Notes under the pieces: model-generated
Seen by the model: only the letters and a program-made list of their open reading frames with translations
Told to the model about the DNA's origin: nothing
Databases searched by the model: none
Shown: positions 32,934-41,843 of the stretch, one piece after another
Position numbering within the stretch: position 1 is the stretch's first letter
Layout of the letters: each line of letters starts with the position of its first letter
Made by a program: the position numbers and the translations under genes
NCBI GenBank assembly: GCA_023443515.1
Contig: JAEZUC010000147.1
Coordinates: 1-64,000, forward strand
Direction: 5' to 3'
Source: Bacillota bacterium
GTDB lineage: Bacteria > Bacillota > Clostridia > Acetivibrionales > DSM-1351
DNA: 64,000 bases

Positions 32934-33725
32934 ATGAAGAGGTATTTTACAGGAAACAGATACGAAACTACAGGGAATAAGAGAAATATATTTGATAAGC
33001 TTTTTCTGAGTACCAGATGGTATTTTGTTTACGGCTATGGAAAAGTAGTTTTAAAGGCAAGTAGCCTTGCTGTAAAGAATAAATATGATTCGGAAGAGTG
33101 GGCGGCTTCCAGCTATAATACAGTTGAATGTATTGAAAAGAGTGGCGGTCGATTGTTTATTGACGGTATGGATAATATTACAAAGAATGATGGGCCTGTT
33201 GTGTTTGTCAGTAACCATATGAGCACCTTGGAAACTTTTGTATTTCCTTGTATAATTGCACCGTTAAAGGAAGTTACCTATGTTGTAAAGGATTCTCTTG
33301 TAACAATGCCAATATTCGGGCCTATTATGCGAAGCAGGAACCCTATTGTAGTTTCCAGAAAAAACTCAAGGCAGGATTTACTTAATGTAATAAACAAAGG
33401 AAAGGAAATACTTTCAGAGGGAAGGTCTATTGTTTTATTTCCTGAAGGAACAAGGCAGGAGCAATTCAATCCCGAAAAGTTTAATTCATTGGGTATAAAG
33501 CTTGCAAAAGAAGCTGGTGTACCGGTAATACCTGTTGCAATAAAAACTGATTTCTGGAGAAATGGTAAGCTAATAAAGGATATTGGCCCAATCCGCAGAA
33601 AAGAACCTGTATGTATCTCTTTTGGCGAGCCCATAACCATAACCGGAAATGGTAAGGCTGAACATAAGCAGGTTATAGAGTTTATTACTGAAAAAATAAA
33701 TGAATTTAAAAATATAAAAATTTGA
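32934..33725 (+). CDS. plsC: 1-acyl-sn-glycerol-3-phosphate acyltransferase PlsC-like
   Basis: This membrane-associated acyltransferase makes phosphatidic acid from lysophosphatidic acid. SNHMSTLETFVFP is the catalytic H-x4-acid motif with Glu instead of the usual Asp. Further motifs are RNPIVVSRKNSR and LFPEGTRQEQF, then IPVAIKTDFWRNG. The start is either ATG 32928 or 32934; GGAAG at 32921-32925 fits 32934 better (263 residues). An upstream GTG at 32901 is less likely. The H-x4-E variant may mark a divergent specificity. Confidence 0.85.
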   Translation: MKRYFTGNRYETTGNKRNIFDKLFLSTRWYFVYGYGKVVLKASSLAVKNKYDSEEWAASSYNTVECIEKSGGRLFIDGMDNITKNDGPVVFVSNHMSTLETFVFPCIIAPLKEVTYVVKDSLVTMPIFGPIMRSRNPIVVSRKNSRQDLLNVINKGKEILSEGRSIVLFPEGTRQEQFNPEKFNSLGIKLAKEAGVPVIPVAIKTDFWRNGKLIKDIGPIRRKEPVCISFGEPITITGNGKAEHKQVIEFITEKINEFKNIKI

Positions 33726-33787
33726 AAAAATTCTCATTTTAGTCTTGTAAAATAAATTACATGCGAGTAAAATAATATAATGAGATT

Positions 33788-33864
33788 CGGGGTGTAGCGA
33801 AGCTTGGTATCGCGCTTGGTTCGGGACTAAGAGGCCGGAGGTTCGAATCCTCTCACTCCGACCA
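33788..33864 (+). tRNA. tRNA-Pro (anticodon CGG)
   Basis: The acceptor arms CGGGGTG and CACTCCG pair (one G-T). The D arm is GCGAAGCTTGGTATCGC. The anticodon stem CTTGG/CTAAG carries the loop TTCGGGA with CGG at 33822-33824, and the T arm contains GGTTCGAATCC. CCA (33862-33864) is encoded. It is 77 nt, a single isolated tRNA gene. Confidence 0.96.
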
Positions 33865-33865
33865 T

Positions 33866-33905
33866 AAAAGGACTTGCTGATATAATGGTGGCAAGCCCTT
33901 TTTTA
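33866..33905 (+). terminator. Terminator after tRNA-Pro
   Basis: AAAGG-A-CTTGC pairs with GCAAG-C-CCTTT, followed by a T-tract to 33904. It overlaps the end of the convergent ABC transporter gene region. Confidence 0.75.
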
Positions 33906-33907
33906 TT

Positions 33908-36262
33908 TTACTCACTCCTTAGTGCTTCCACGGCGTCCTTTCTGGAAGCCATTTTAGCAGGAATATGTCCGCCAATTATGGTAAGAACTGTACTAAGCAC
34001 AACCAGAAGTATTCCATGAAGTACTTGTAGCTGAGCTACACCTTTCAGCTCCGTCATATTATATATTATCTGATTAATAGGTATTGTCAGTAACCATGCA
34101 ATTACTATACCAAGGACGCCTGAGAACACTCCTATAATGCAGGTTTCAGCGTCAAATACCCGGGCAATATCCCTTTTTCTGGCACCCAGGGAACGCAGTA
34201 TGCCTATTTCTTTTGTACGTTCCAGCACTGAGGTGTAAGTAATAATACTAATCATTATGAGGCTTACTACAAGAGAAATGGAAGCAAAGGCCAAAAGAAC
34301 TATCGTTATACCGCGCATTATTCCTCCTGTCATTTGTGACATAGTTCCGGCTAAGTCTGTATAAAATATCTTATCGTTTAAAGACTTGCCTTCATTATAT
34401 GCGTCAAGATAAGCTGTAACAGCATCCTTATCGCTGAAATTGTCAGGATAAACCATTATCATAAATGGAGAGGTTGTTCCACCAAGATAGGATAGAAACA
34501 TGGATTTTTCATTTTTATCCATATCCTGCATGGTAATGACATTTTTACTGCTGTACTCCTGTTCTTTTACGATGTCGGAATTTTTTGAGTTGTTTATTAC
34601 CAACTGGGTAAGCTTATCACTATAAGCAATGCCGGGAGCAAGAATTCCTATTTTAACACTGTGCTTTTTTCTCACTACCCCTGTAATAGTAACAGGAATA
34701 CTATTTTTAGAAGAATACATAGCTTCATAATTGTCTCCCGGAAGGTACGTACCGAATTCTGTTTTAACATAATAATCATTGTTTGATATTATCTTAAACT
34801 GTGTACCTACAATGTCATCAAAATTAATGGATTTCTTGTTTTCGGTCAGAAAGCCCATTCCTTTTAGTATAGTATAGTTCAGCCGGTTTTTAGAATCTAC
34901 TACAAGTACCATATCAGTAGGCTTTTCAGGGTATTTGCCTGCCAGAAGCTCATAATTTTTTAAAAGATACGGTTGGTCATTTTTTTTCAATTGTTCAGGG
35001 TACGATGAAAGCCCAACTTCTTCCATGCTGGACGTGTTTGCTTTTTCCTTCATGGCTTCCATAGGGTTGAACAACGACACAGGGGAAGCTTTGCCGTTAA
35101 TTTTTCTCACCATATTAATACCTACTAATCGGGCATATCCTATACTGTTACAGATTTTGGGATCAATTTTACTGACGTATTCCAGATATTCCTCTGTAAA
35201 AATATTTCTATGATTAAATATACTTTTTGACGAATCATACAGATATATTTTGTCTGAATCAGCGTAATCAACAGTTCCTGTATTTGTATTCTTTGTCTCG
35301 CCCTTGTATACTTTTATATTTTCCGAGTTCATATGAGAGGGGGCTTGTGTCAGGATAATCGGGAATTCCGCAAGTGCGTCACTCTGAAATTTATCAATCT
35401 GCTTCTTAAATCCTGTAGACAGGCTCAGAATAACTGCTATACCTATAATTCCTATGCTTGAAGCCAGGGAGGTAAGAAAAGTCCTCCATTTTTTTGTCTT
35501 AATATTGTTAAAGGACAATTTAAGTGCCGTAAAAAAACTCATGCTGGTTTTCTTTAAATAAAAACTCTCTGACTCAGGAATGTAATGATATGGATTGTTA
35601 TCGGAGATAATTTTACCGTCTTCAAAATTTATGATTCTGTCAGCGTACTTTTCAGCGATATCGGGGTTGTGAGTTACCATAATAACCAGCCGATTGTGGG
35701 ATATATTTTTGATTAAGTCCATGATTTGAATGCTTGTAGATGAATCCAAAGCTCCTGTAGGCTCGTCGCACAAAAGAATTTCAGGATCATTTGCAAGGGC
35801 CCGTGCAATTGCCACACGCTGCATTTGACCTCCTGACAGTTGGTTTGGTTTTTTATGAAGATGTTCTTTTAGGCCAACCTCATTCAAGACTTGAAGAGCT
35901 TTTTTTCTCTTTTCTTCCTGGGAAATTCCGCTGAGGGTCATACCCAGTTCTACATTATCTATAATAGTGAGATGGTTAATCAGGTTATAACTCTGAAATA
36001 CAAAACCCACAGAGTTGTTCCTGTAAGCGTCCCATTCTTTTTCCGTAAAATGAGATGTTTTTTTACCGTTTATAATCATTTCGCCTGAATCGTACCGGTC
36101 AAGTCCACCAAGAATATTTAAACAAGTTGTTTTTCCCGACCCGCTTGTGCCCAAAATAGCAACAAACTCTTTCTTGCGAAAAGACACACTTATCTCAGCT
36201 AACGCTATAGTATCTACATTTCCCACGTGATAGGTTTTACTGATATTTTTTAGTTCAAGCAT
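33908..36262 (-). CDS. MacB-type ABC transporter with fused ATPase and FtsX-like permease
   Basis: The 784-residue protein has an N-terminal ATPase (Walker A GTSGSGKTT near residue 40, signature LSGGQMQRVAIARAL, Walker B ILLCDEPTGALDS). A membrane helix lies near 270-290 and a large extracytoplasmic domain follows to about 640. Three C-terminal FtsX helices carry LERTKEIGILRSLGARKRDI. This is the MacB/LolD-like mechanotransmission type, used to export peptides, antibiotics or lipoproteins. No membrane fusion partner or two-component system is adjacent, so the substrate is unknown. Confidence 0.9.
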   Translation of the reverse strand: MLELKNISKTYHVGNVDTIALAEISVSFRKKEFVAILGTSGSGKTTCLNILGGLDRYDSGEMIINGKKTSHFTEKEWDAYRNNSVGFVFQSYNLINHLTIIDNVELGMTLSGISQEEKRKKALQVLNEVGLKEHLHKKPNQLSGGQMQRVAIARALANDPEILLCDEPTGALDSSTSIQIMDLIKNISHNRLVIMVTHNPDIAEKYADRIINFEDGKIISDNNPYHYIPESESFYLKKTSMSFFTALKLSFNNIKTKKWRTFLTSLASSIGIIGIAVILSLSTGFKKQIDKFQSDALAEFPIILTQAPSHMNSENIKVYKGETKNTNTGTVDYADSDKIYLYDSSKSIFNHRNIFTEEYLEYVSKIDPKICNSIGYARLVGINMVRKINGKASPVSLFNPMEAMKEKANTSSMEEVGLSSYPEQLKKNDQPYLLKNYELLAGKYPEKPTDMVLVVDSKNRLNYTILKGMGFLTENKKSINFDDIVGTQFKIISNNDYYVKTEFGTYLPGDNYEAMYSSKNSIPVTITGVVRKKHSVKIGILAPGIAYSDKLTQLVINNSKNSDIVKEQEYSSKNVITMQDMDKNEKSMFLSYLGGTTSPFMIMVYPDNFSDKDAVTAYLDAYNEGKSLNDKIFYTDLAGTMSQMTGGIMRGITIVLLAFASISLVVSLIMISIITYTSVLERTKEIGILRSLGARKRDIARVFDAETCIIGVFSGVLGIVIAWLLTIPINQIIYNMTELKGVAQLQVLHGILLVVLSTVLTIIGGHIPAKMASRKDAVEALRSE

Positions 36263-36409
36263 AGATGTTTTGCTCCGATTTTCTGAAGTACTTAAAATGT
36301 ATAAGAATATTTTGGTCTAATGCACAAAAGATATTCAGTAAAATTTTAACGGAAAAATAATAAATTCTTATTATTGTATAAATACTATAAAAGAATTGTT
36401 AAAAATGTA

Positions 36410-36438
36410 TTACCATATGTACTATGTTCTGCTATAAT
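36410..36438 (+). promoter_or_regulatory. Promoter of the radical SAM-rng operon
   Basis: TTACCA (36410-36415), a 17-nt spacer and TATAAT (36433-36438) with TG at 36430-36431. Confidence 0.65.
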
Positions 36439-36535
36439 ATTTTTGGTACTCGAAAGATTATTTTGGCAAAATTTAATTAATAACCGAGTTCTTTTTTTTT
36501 GCTATTTATAAATATTAGATATATCGGAGGAAAAA

Positions 36536-38380
36536 ATGAGTGTTAAACTGTCGGATGCGTTATTAAAGAGTGTAGAGAAACCATCTAGATATACCGGTAA
36601 TGAATGGAACAGTGTCGTAAAGGACCCTAAAAGTATAGATATACGTTTTGCGTTTTGTTTTCCCGACTCTTATGAAGTAGGTATGTCCCATCTTGGTATG
36701 AAAATATTATACCATTTGTTAAACGATAGAAATGACTGCTACTGTGAAAGGGTATTTGCTCCATGGACAGATATGGAAGAAAAAATGAGGCAGAACAATA
36801 TTCCTCTGTATGGACTTGAGTCTAAAGATCCAATAAAGGATTTTGATTTTGTTGGCTTTACACTTCAATATGAAATGAGCTTTACAAATATAATAAATAT
36901 GTTGGATCTGGCAGGTATACCCCTGACATCGGACAATAGAACTGACAGCGACCCCTTTGTATGTGCGGGAGGCCCTTGTGCGTATAATCCTGAACCACTA
37001 GCCGACATAATTGACTTTTTTATGATGGGCGAAGGTGAAGAAATAATCAATGAAGTAATGGATGTATATGCAAAGTGGAAAGGAACAGGCCGTTCAAGAC
37101 AGGAATTCCTTGAAGCTATAGTAAAAATAGAAGGTATATATGTCCCGGCATTTTATGATGTTTCATACAATGATGACGGAACTATAAAAAGTTTTGAGCC
37201 CAAAAAGCCGGATTATCCCGTAAAAATAAAAAAGAGAATAATTAGTGATATGGACAAGGCTTATTTCCCTGAAAAAATAATAGTTCCATATACTGATATA
37301 GTACATGACAGAATAATGCTTGAGGTATTCAGAGGATGTACAAGAGGATGCAGGTTCTGTCAGGCAGGATTTATATACAGACCTGTACGTGAAAAGAGTC
37401 ATAAACGTTTGCTTGAACTGGCAAATAAGCTTGAGGAAAGCTCGGGCTATGAAGAAATTTCACTTACCTCACTTAGTACAAGTGATTATACCGAACTTCA
37501 CGAATTGACAACAGGATTGCTTGATAAAATGGAAGAAAAGAAAGTGAATCTTTCTCTTCCATCATTAAGAATTGATTCCTTCTCACTGGAATTAATGGAA
37601 AAAGCTCAGAAGGTCAGAAAGAGCGGACTTACATTTGCTCCTGAAGCAGGAACCCAGAGACTTAGGGATGTAATCAACAAGGGTGTAACAGAAGAAGATT
37701 TGTTAAACGCTGTAACTATGGCATTCAACGGAGGTTGGAACGGTGTAAAACTGTATTTTATGCTTGGACTTCCTACAGAAACCATGGAAGATGTGGAAGG
37801 AATTGCTGACCTGGCTTACAAGGTAGTAAATGCTTATAAAAACGTTCCAAGAGAAAAGAAAGGGAAATTCCTCAATGTTACCGTAAGTACATCATCCTTT
37901 GTTCCAAAGGCCTTTACGCCATTTCAGTGGGAACCTCAGGATAGCAGGGAGAATCTCAATGAAAAGCAGATGTTATTAAAGAGTAAGATTCGTTCCAAAC
38001 AGGTAACTTATAATTATCACGAAAACCGTTTGAGCCTTTTAGAAGCAGTGTTTGCAAGAGGAGACAGAAAAACCTGCAAGGTGTTGCTGAAGGCATGGGA
38101 AATGGGCTGCAAATTTGACAGCTGGGGTGAACACTTCAAATTTGATGTATGGATGAAAGCCTTTGAAGAATGTGGAGTAGACCCATATTTTTATGCAACG
38201 CGGAAAAGAGATTATGAAGAGTTGCTGCCTTGGGATCATATTGATATAGGTGTTTCAAAGAAATATCTTATGAGCGAAGCTAAAAAGGCACTGGAAGAAA
38301 AAGTTACGCCCAATTGCCGTGTAAACTGCGGTGGCTGTGGTGCTACAATATTTGATAGCGGTATTTGTGGAGGTAATTAA
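36536..38380 (+). CDS. B12-binding-type radical SAM protein (TIGR03960 family)
   Basis: The 614-residue protein has an N-terminal region resembling a B12-binding fold (DSYEVGMSHLGMKILYHLLN, then FTLQYEMSFTNI). A radical SAM core follows with cluster motif FRGCTRGCRFCQAGF (CxxxCxxC). The C-terminus has NCRVNCGGCGATIF, likely another metal site. The family is always next to a DUF2344 protein, as here (2-nt gap), and near rng and rplU in clostridia. The reaction is unknown; the context suggests a role in RNA or ribosome maturation. Confidence 0.9.
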   Translation: MSVKLSDALLKSVEKPSRYTGNEWNSVVKDPKSIDIRFAFCFPDSYEVGMSHLGMKILYHLLNDRNDCYCERVFAPWTDMEEKMRQNNIPLYGLESKDPIKDFDFVGFTLQYEMSFTNIINMLDLAGIPLTSDNRTDSDPFVCAGGPCAYNPEPLADIIDFFMMGEGEEIINEVMDVYAKWKGTGRSRQEFLEAIVKIEGIYVPAFYDVSYNDDGTIKSFEPKKPDYPVKIKKRIISDMDKAYFPEKIIVPYTDIVHDRIMLEVFRGCTRGCRFCQAGFIYRPVREKSHKRLLELANKLEESSGYEEISLTSLSTSDYTELHELTTGLLDKMEEKKVNLSLPSLRIDSFSLELMEKAQKVRKSGLTFAPEAGTQRLRDVINKGVTEEDLLNAVTMAFNGGWNGVKLYFMLGLPTETMEDVEGIADLAYKVVNAYKNVPREKKGKFLNVTVSTSSFVPKAFTPFQWEPQDSRENLNEKQMLLKSKIRSKQVTYNYHENRLSLLEAVFARGDRKTCKVLLKAWEMGCKFDSWGEHFKFDVWMKAFEECGVDPYFYATRKRDYEELLPWDHIDIGVSKKYLMSEAKKALEEKVTPNCRVNCGGCGATIFDSGICGGN

Positions 38381-38382
38381 AA

Positions 38383-39090
38383 TTGACTATTTTACGTGTA
38401 AAATTCAAACGTGGAGATGAAGTCAAATTCATTTCTCACCTTGACCTCATGAAGGTATTTGAAAGAGCCATAAGAAGGGCAAGACTCCCCATAGCTTATT
38501 CACAGGGCTTCAATCCTCATCCGAGTATGGTTTTCGGTCTGCCCTTGGGTGTAGGAGTCACAAGCGAAGCAGAGTACGGTGATTTTGAAATTACCGATGA
38601 TGAAATGCAGGTGCAGGAGTTTGTTGACAGATTAAATGCGCAGCTCCCCAAGGGAATAGAGATATTATCCGCAAAAAAGAAGGTGTCCAAGCAAAACATA
38701 ATGGCAACCATAGCTGCATCCGAGTACAATGTAATTGTGGGGACACCTTCAGAATGTAATCAAAAAACGCTCAAAGGTGCTATTGACAAATACTTATCGC
38801 AAAAAGAAATTGTTGTTAAGAAAAGAACAAAAAACGGTATCAAGGATACCGATATCAGAGGTATGATATTTGACTTAAATTGCGATATTCAGACTTTTGA
38901 GGCCTTCAATATAATAAAATTCACTGTACTTGTAAGTGCCGGAAGCAAAGCAAACTTAAAGCCTGACCTGTTGATTGAATCACTGTGCAATTACTTGGGA
39001 TTTGATTACGAGATTGACAAAATTCACAGGACAAAGCTTTTCGTAAGGTCTCAGGACCAGCTTCTGGACCCTATGGAAGAAGTAGTTTGA
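38383..39090 (+). CDS. DUF2344/TIGR03936 radical-SAM-associated protein
   Basis: The 235-residue protein starts with TTG 38383 (ILRVKFKRGDEVKFISHLD follows) and contains RRARLPIAYSQGFNPHPSM and FGLPLGVGVTSEAEYGDFEI, all typical of TIGR03936. It is the invariable partner of the upstream radical SAM protein and in some genomes is fused to it. GGAGG at 38368-38373 overlaps the upstream stop region. Function unknown. Confidence 0.9.
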   Translation: MTILRVKFKRGDEVKFISHLDLMKVFERAIRRARLPIAYSQGFNPHPSMVFGLPLGVGVTSEAEYGDFEITDDEMQVQEFVDRLNAQLPKGIEILSAKKKVSKQNIMATIAASEYNVIVGTPSECNQKTLKGAIDKYLSQKEIVVKKRTKNGIKDTDIRGMIFDLNCDIQTFEAFNIIKFTVLVSAGSKANLKPDLLIESLCNYLGFDYEIDKIHRTKLFVRSQDQLLDPMEEVV

Positions 39091-39099
39091 GGTGATTAG

Positions 39100-40584
39100 A
39101 TGGTAAACGAAATTATAGTAGATGTTAGTCCGGGTGAAACAAGGGTCGGTATTCTGGAAGATAAGGAATTGGCTGAGATTCATATAGAAAGAACAAATCA
39201 TCAGGGGCTTGTGGGCAACATATACAGGGGAAAAGTAAGCAGTGTTCTGCCTGGGATGCAGGCGGCCTTTATCGATATAGGATATGAAAAAAACGCATTT
39301 TTGTATGTGGGTGATGCCATTCCCAAAAAAGAATACTCTGATGATGAATCAGAAATTTCTTGTAACTACGAAGAGTATAATATTTCAGATATTCTTAAGG
39401 TAGGGCAGGAGATAACGGTGCAGGTTATAAAAGAACCTATTGGCACAAAGGGCCCCAGAGTATCGACACACATAACTTTACCCGGTAGAAACCTTGTTTT
39501 GCTCCCCAATGCAGATTATATAGGAATATCCCGAAGGATTGAAAATGATGCTGAAAGGCAAAAACTAAAGAAAATAGCCGAAAAACTAAAGCCACAGAAT
39601 ATGGGCTTAATCGTTAGGACGGTATCTGAGGGAAAAGAAGAATCTGACTTTGTAGAGGATGTTTCTTTCCTTTTAAAGCTTTGGGCAAAAATAAAGGAAA
39701 GTGAAAATAAAGGCACTGTACCAAGGTGTATTCATAAAGATATAAATCTTATATACAGGTCAGTCAGGGATTTGTTCACATGGGATGTAGACAAATTTAT
39801 TATCAACAATGAAAAAGAGTACAATAAGGTACTTGAACTTGTTGAAATGATATCTCCGCTGTTAAAAAGCAGAGTAGAGTTGTTTCAGAAGGAATACAAG
39901 ATTTTTGACTACTACCAGATAGAAACAAAAATCGAACGGGCTTTATCAAGAAAGGTATGGCTCAAATGCGGAGGATATATAATTATAGACAAAACAGAGG
40001 CTCTCACCGTAATTGATGTTAATACAGGCAAATTCGTAGGAGAGAGCAATCTGGAAGAAACGGTACTTAAAACCAATTTAGAAGCAACGAGAGAGATAGC
40101 AAAACAGCTTCGACTTAGGGATATAGGCGGTATTGTAATTATAGACTTTATTGACATGAACAACTCCGAGCATCAGCAGCTGGTATTGGATTCTCTTAAG
40201 CAAAGCCTGAAGGGCGACAGAACCAAAACAATAGTACTGGGCATGACAGAGCTTGGCTTGGTTGAGATGACCAGAAAGAAGATAAGGCAGGAGCTGTCAA
40301 CGGTTATGAGCTGTGATTGTCCTGTATGCGACGGAGCAGGAAGGGTTTATACAGGAGAAACCAATGCAATGAATATACTCAGGGAAGTCAAGGAACATAT
40401 GAATTATACTTCAGCAAGAAAAGTAAGGTTGGAAGTACATCCTACCGTAGCCCCTGTTATCGAAGGTAATATTGAAGGGCTGATAAAGGATTTTGTGGGA
40501 AAGAAGGATAAAAAAATCAAGGTTGCGGCTGTCAATGATATAAGACCCGCAGGCTACAGAATTAAAGACATTGACATGGGTTAA
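39100..40584 (+). CDS. rng: Ribonuclease G/E family protein
   Basis: The 494-residue endoribonuclease has an N-terminal S1 domain (GNIYRGKVSSVLPGMQAAFI). The catalytic DNase I-like part carries two metal Asp in VIDVNTGKF and IVIIDFIDM. The zinc link CDCPVCDGAGRV bridges dimers. Length and lack of a long C-terminal scaffold fit RNase G rather than RNase E. It matures rRNA and decays mRNA. It follows the DUF2344 gene by 9 nt, and the rplU promoter overlaps its end. Confidence 0.93.
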   Translation: MVNEIIVDVSPGETRVGILEDKELAEIHIERTNHQGLVGNIYRGKVSSVLPGMQAAFIDIGYEKNAFLYVGDAIPKKEYSDDESEISCNYEEYNISDILKVGQEITVQVIKEPIGTKGPRVSTHITLPGRNLVLLPNADYIGISRRIENDAERQKLKKIAEKLKPQNMGLIVRTVSEGKEESDFVEDVSFLLKLWAKIKESENKGTVPRCIHKDINLIYRSVRDLFTWDVDKFIINNEKEYNKVLELVEMISPLLKSRVELFQKEYKIFDYYQIETKIERALSRKVWLKCGGYIIIDKTEALTVIDVNTGKFVGESNLEETVLKTNLEATREIAKQLRLRDIGGIVIIDFIDMNNSEHQQLVLDSLKQSLKGDRTKTIVLGMTELGLVEMTRKKIRQELSTVMSCDCPVCDGAGRVYTGETNAMNILREVKEHMNYTSARKVRLEVHPTVAPVIEGNIEGLIKDFVGKKDKKIKVAAVNDIRPAGYRIKDIDMG

Positions 40585-40599
40585 TCCATGTGCTAAAAT
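40571..40599 (+). promoter_or_regulatory. Promoter of rplU-prp-rpmA embedded in the rng stop region
   Basis: TTGACA (40571-40576), a 17-nt spacer containing the rng TAA stop, and TAAAAT (40594-40599). Confidence 0.75.
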
Positions 40600-40605
40600 A
40601 TATCG

Positions 40606-40727
40606 GTAGCCGCACGGCCAAGGCTCCTTAAATATAATTCATTTGAATTATTGCCTGTGATGAATACTCCTGTTGATGTAGTATATACGTCATTAAGCCG
40701 GCGAGATTGATATTGGGAGGTGTATAT
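40606..40727 (+). ncRNA. Putative L21 leader
   Basis: The 120-nt untranslated leader before rplU has short self-complementary segments (GGTAGCCGCACGGCCAAGGC near 40604; AATTCATTTGAATT at 40637-40650). Firmicutes usually carry the L21 leader RNA here. I infer it from position; I could not fold it against the family model. Confidence 0.5.
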
Positions 40728-41039
40728 ATGTACGCAATTATATTGACTGGTGGAAAACAGTACAAAGTTCAGGAAGGCGATGTAGTTTTCATAGAAAAGC
40801 TCGCTGCTGAAGAAGGATCTTCAGTAACTTTTGATAAGGTTCTTGCTGTATCAAAGGATGGAAATGTAAGCTTTGGTGCTCCTGTTCTTGAATCAGCTTC
40901 TGTAAGCGGAAAGATTCTTAACCATGGAAAAGGTGAAAAGATTATCGTTTTCAAATACAAAGCAAAGAAGAACATCAGAAACAAAAAAGGGCACAGACAA
41001 CCATATACAAAGGTTCAAATCGAAAAGATCAATGCTTAA
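40728..41039 (+). CDS. rplU: 50S ribosomal protein L21
   Basis: The 103-residue protein starts MYAIILTGGKQYKVQEGDVV and ends with KKGHRQPYTKVQIEKINA, both diagnostic for L21. GGGAGGTG at 40715-40722 fixes ATG 40728; an in-frame upstream start at 40707 lies before that site. It is followed by prp and rpmA in the conserved Firmicute order. Confidence 0.97.
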   Translation: MYAIILTGGKQYKVQEGDVVFIEKLAAEEGSSVTFDKVLAVSKDGNVSFGAPVLESASVSGKILNHGKGEKIIVFKYKAKKNIRNKKGHRQPYTKVQIEKINA

Positions 41040-41056
41040 TTAAGGATAACGGTTAG

Positions 41057-41389
41057 ATGATTAAGGTTAATATAGGAAAGGATTCAGCAGGTTCTATTAA
41101 GACGTTTGTTGTAAAAGGACATGCAGGGTTTGCCGAAGAAGGCAGTGACATTGTATGTTCAGCTGTTTCTGCAATCGCTTTTACTGCGATAGGAGCTATT
41201 GAAGAGCTGATTGGACTAAAAGGCTTTTTTAAACAGAAGAGCGGGTTTATGTCATGTAAGCTTGACATGGAATTGTCTCCTGAAAAAAGGCATGATGCCA
41301 ATGTGATTATGGCTGCTGCGGAAATTGGATTCAAACAGATAGAGTATGCTTATCCTGACTATGTGAAGGTATTGGATGAGGAGGTGTAA
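41057..41389 (+). CDS. prp: Ribosomal-processing cysteine protease Prp
   Basis: Prp removes the N-terminal extension of L27 in Firmicutes. The 110-residue protein has catalytic His22 in VKGHAGFAEEGSD and Cys34 in IVCSAVSAIAF, the same numbering as in S. aureus Prp. It lies between rplU and its substrate gene rpmA, whose ribosome site overlaps the end of prp. Confidence 0.95.
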   Translation: MIKVNIGKDSAGSIKTFVVKGHAGFAEEGSDIVCSAVSAIAFTAIGAIEELIGLKGFFKQKSGFMSCKLDMELSPEKRHDANVIMAAAEIGFKQIEYAYPDYVKVLDEEV

Positions 41390-41393
41390 TCTC

Positions 41394-41675
41394 ATGATAA
41401 AGGTTAATTTACAACTTTTTGCTCATAAAAAGGGTGTTGGTAGTTCAAGAAACGGACGTGACAGTGCAGCTAAGAGACTCGGTGTCAAAAGAGCTGATGG
41501 TCAATTCGTTCTCGCAGGAAACATTCTTGTTCGTCAAAGAGGTACAAAGATTCATCCTGGTGTAAACGTTGGAATAGGTAAAGACGATACTTTGTTTGCA
41601 TTAAAGGATGGAAAGGTTAAGTTTGCAAGACTTGGCAGAGATAAGAAACAAGTTATGATTGTTACTGCTGAGTAA
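41394..41675 (+). CDS. rpmA: 50S ribosomal protein L27 with Prp-cleaved N-terminal extension
   Basis: The 93-residue precursor begins MIKVNLQLFAHKKGVGSSRN. Prp would cut after the LQLF segment to expose the mature AHKKG terminus, which reaches the peptidyl transferase centre. GAGGAGGTG at 41378-41386 fixes ATG 41394, rather than the in-frame 41376. Diagnostic later segments are GNILVRQRGTKIHPG and VNVGIGKDDTLFAL. Confidence 0.97.
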   Translation: MIKVNLQLFAHKKGVGSSRNGRDSAAKRLGVKRADGQFVLAGNILVRQRGTKIHPGVNVGIGKDDTLFALKDGKVKFARLGRDKKQVMIVTAE

Positions 41676-41694
41676 TAAAAAAATTATCGCATTA

Positions 41695-41733
41695 AAAAAG
41701 GTAGAGAATGTGATACGCATTTTCTACCTTTTT
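41695..41733 (+). terminator. Terminator after rpmA
   Basis: AAAAAGGTAGAGAATG (41695-41710) pairs with CATTTTCTACCTTTTT (41718-41733) as a 16-bp stem with one G-T pair, ending in T5. The A-rich start makes it potentially bidirectional. Confidence 0.9.
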
Positions 41734-41843
41734 AGCGTATAATAAAAGTTATTTTTCACATAAATTATTTGTTTCAGGTTAAAATAAACAGAGTTCTGGA
41801 TTTGATATAAAAAAGAATATTTGTTTTAATGGAGAGAATATAA

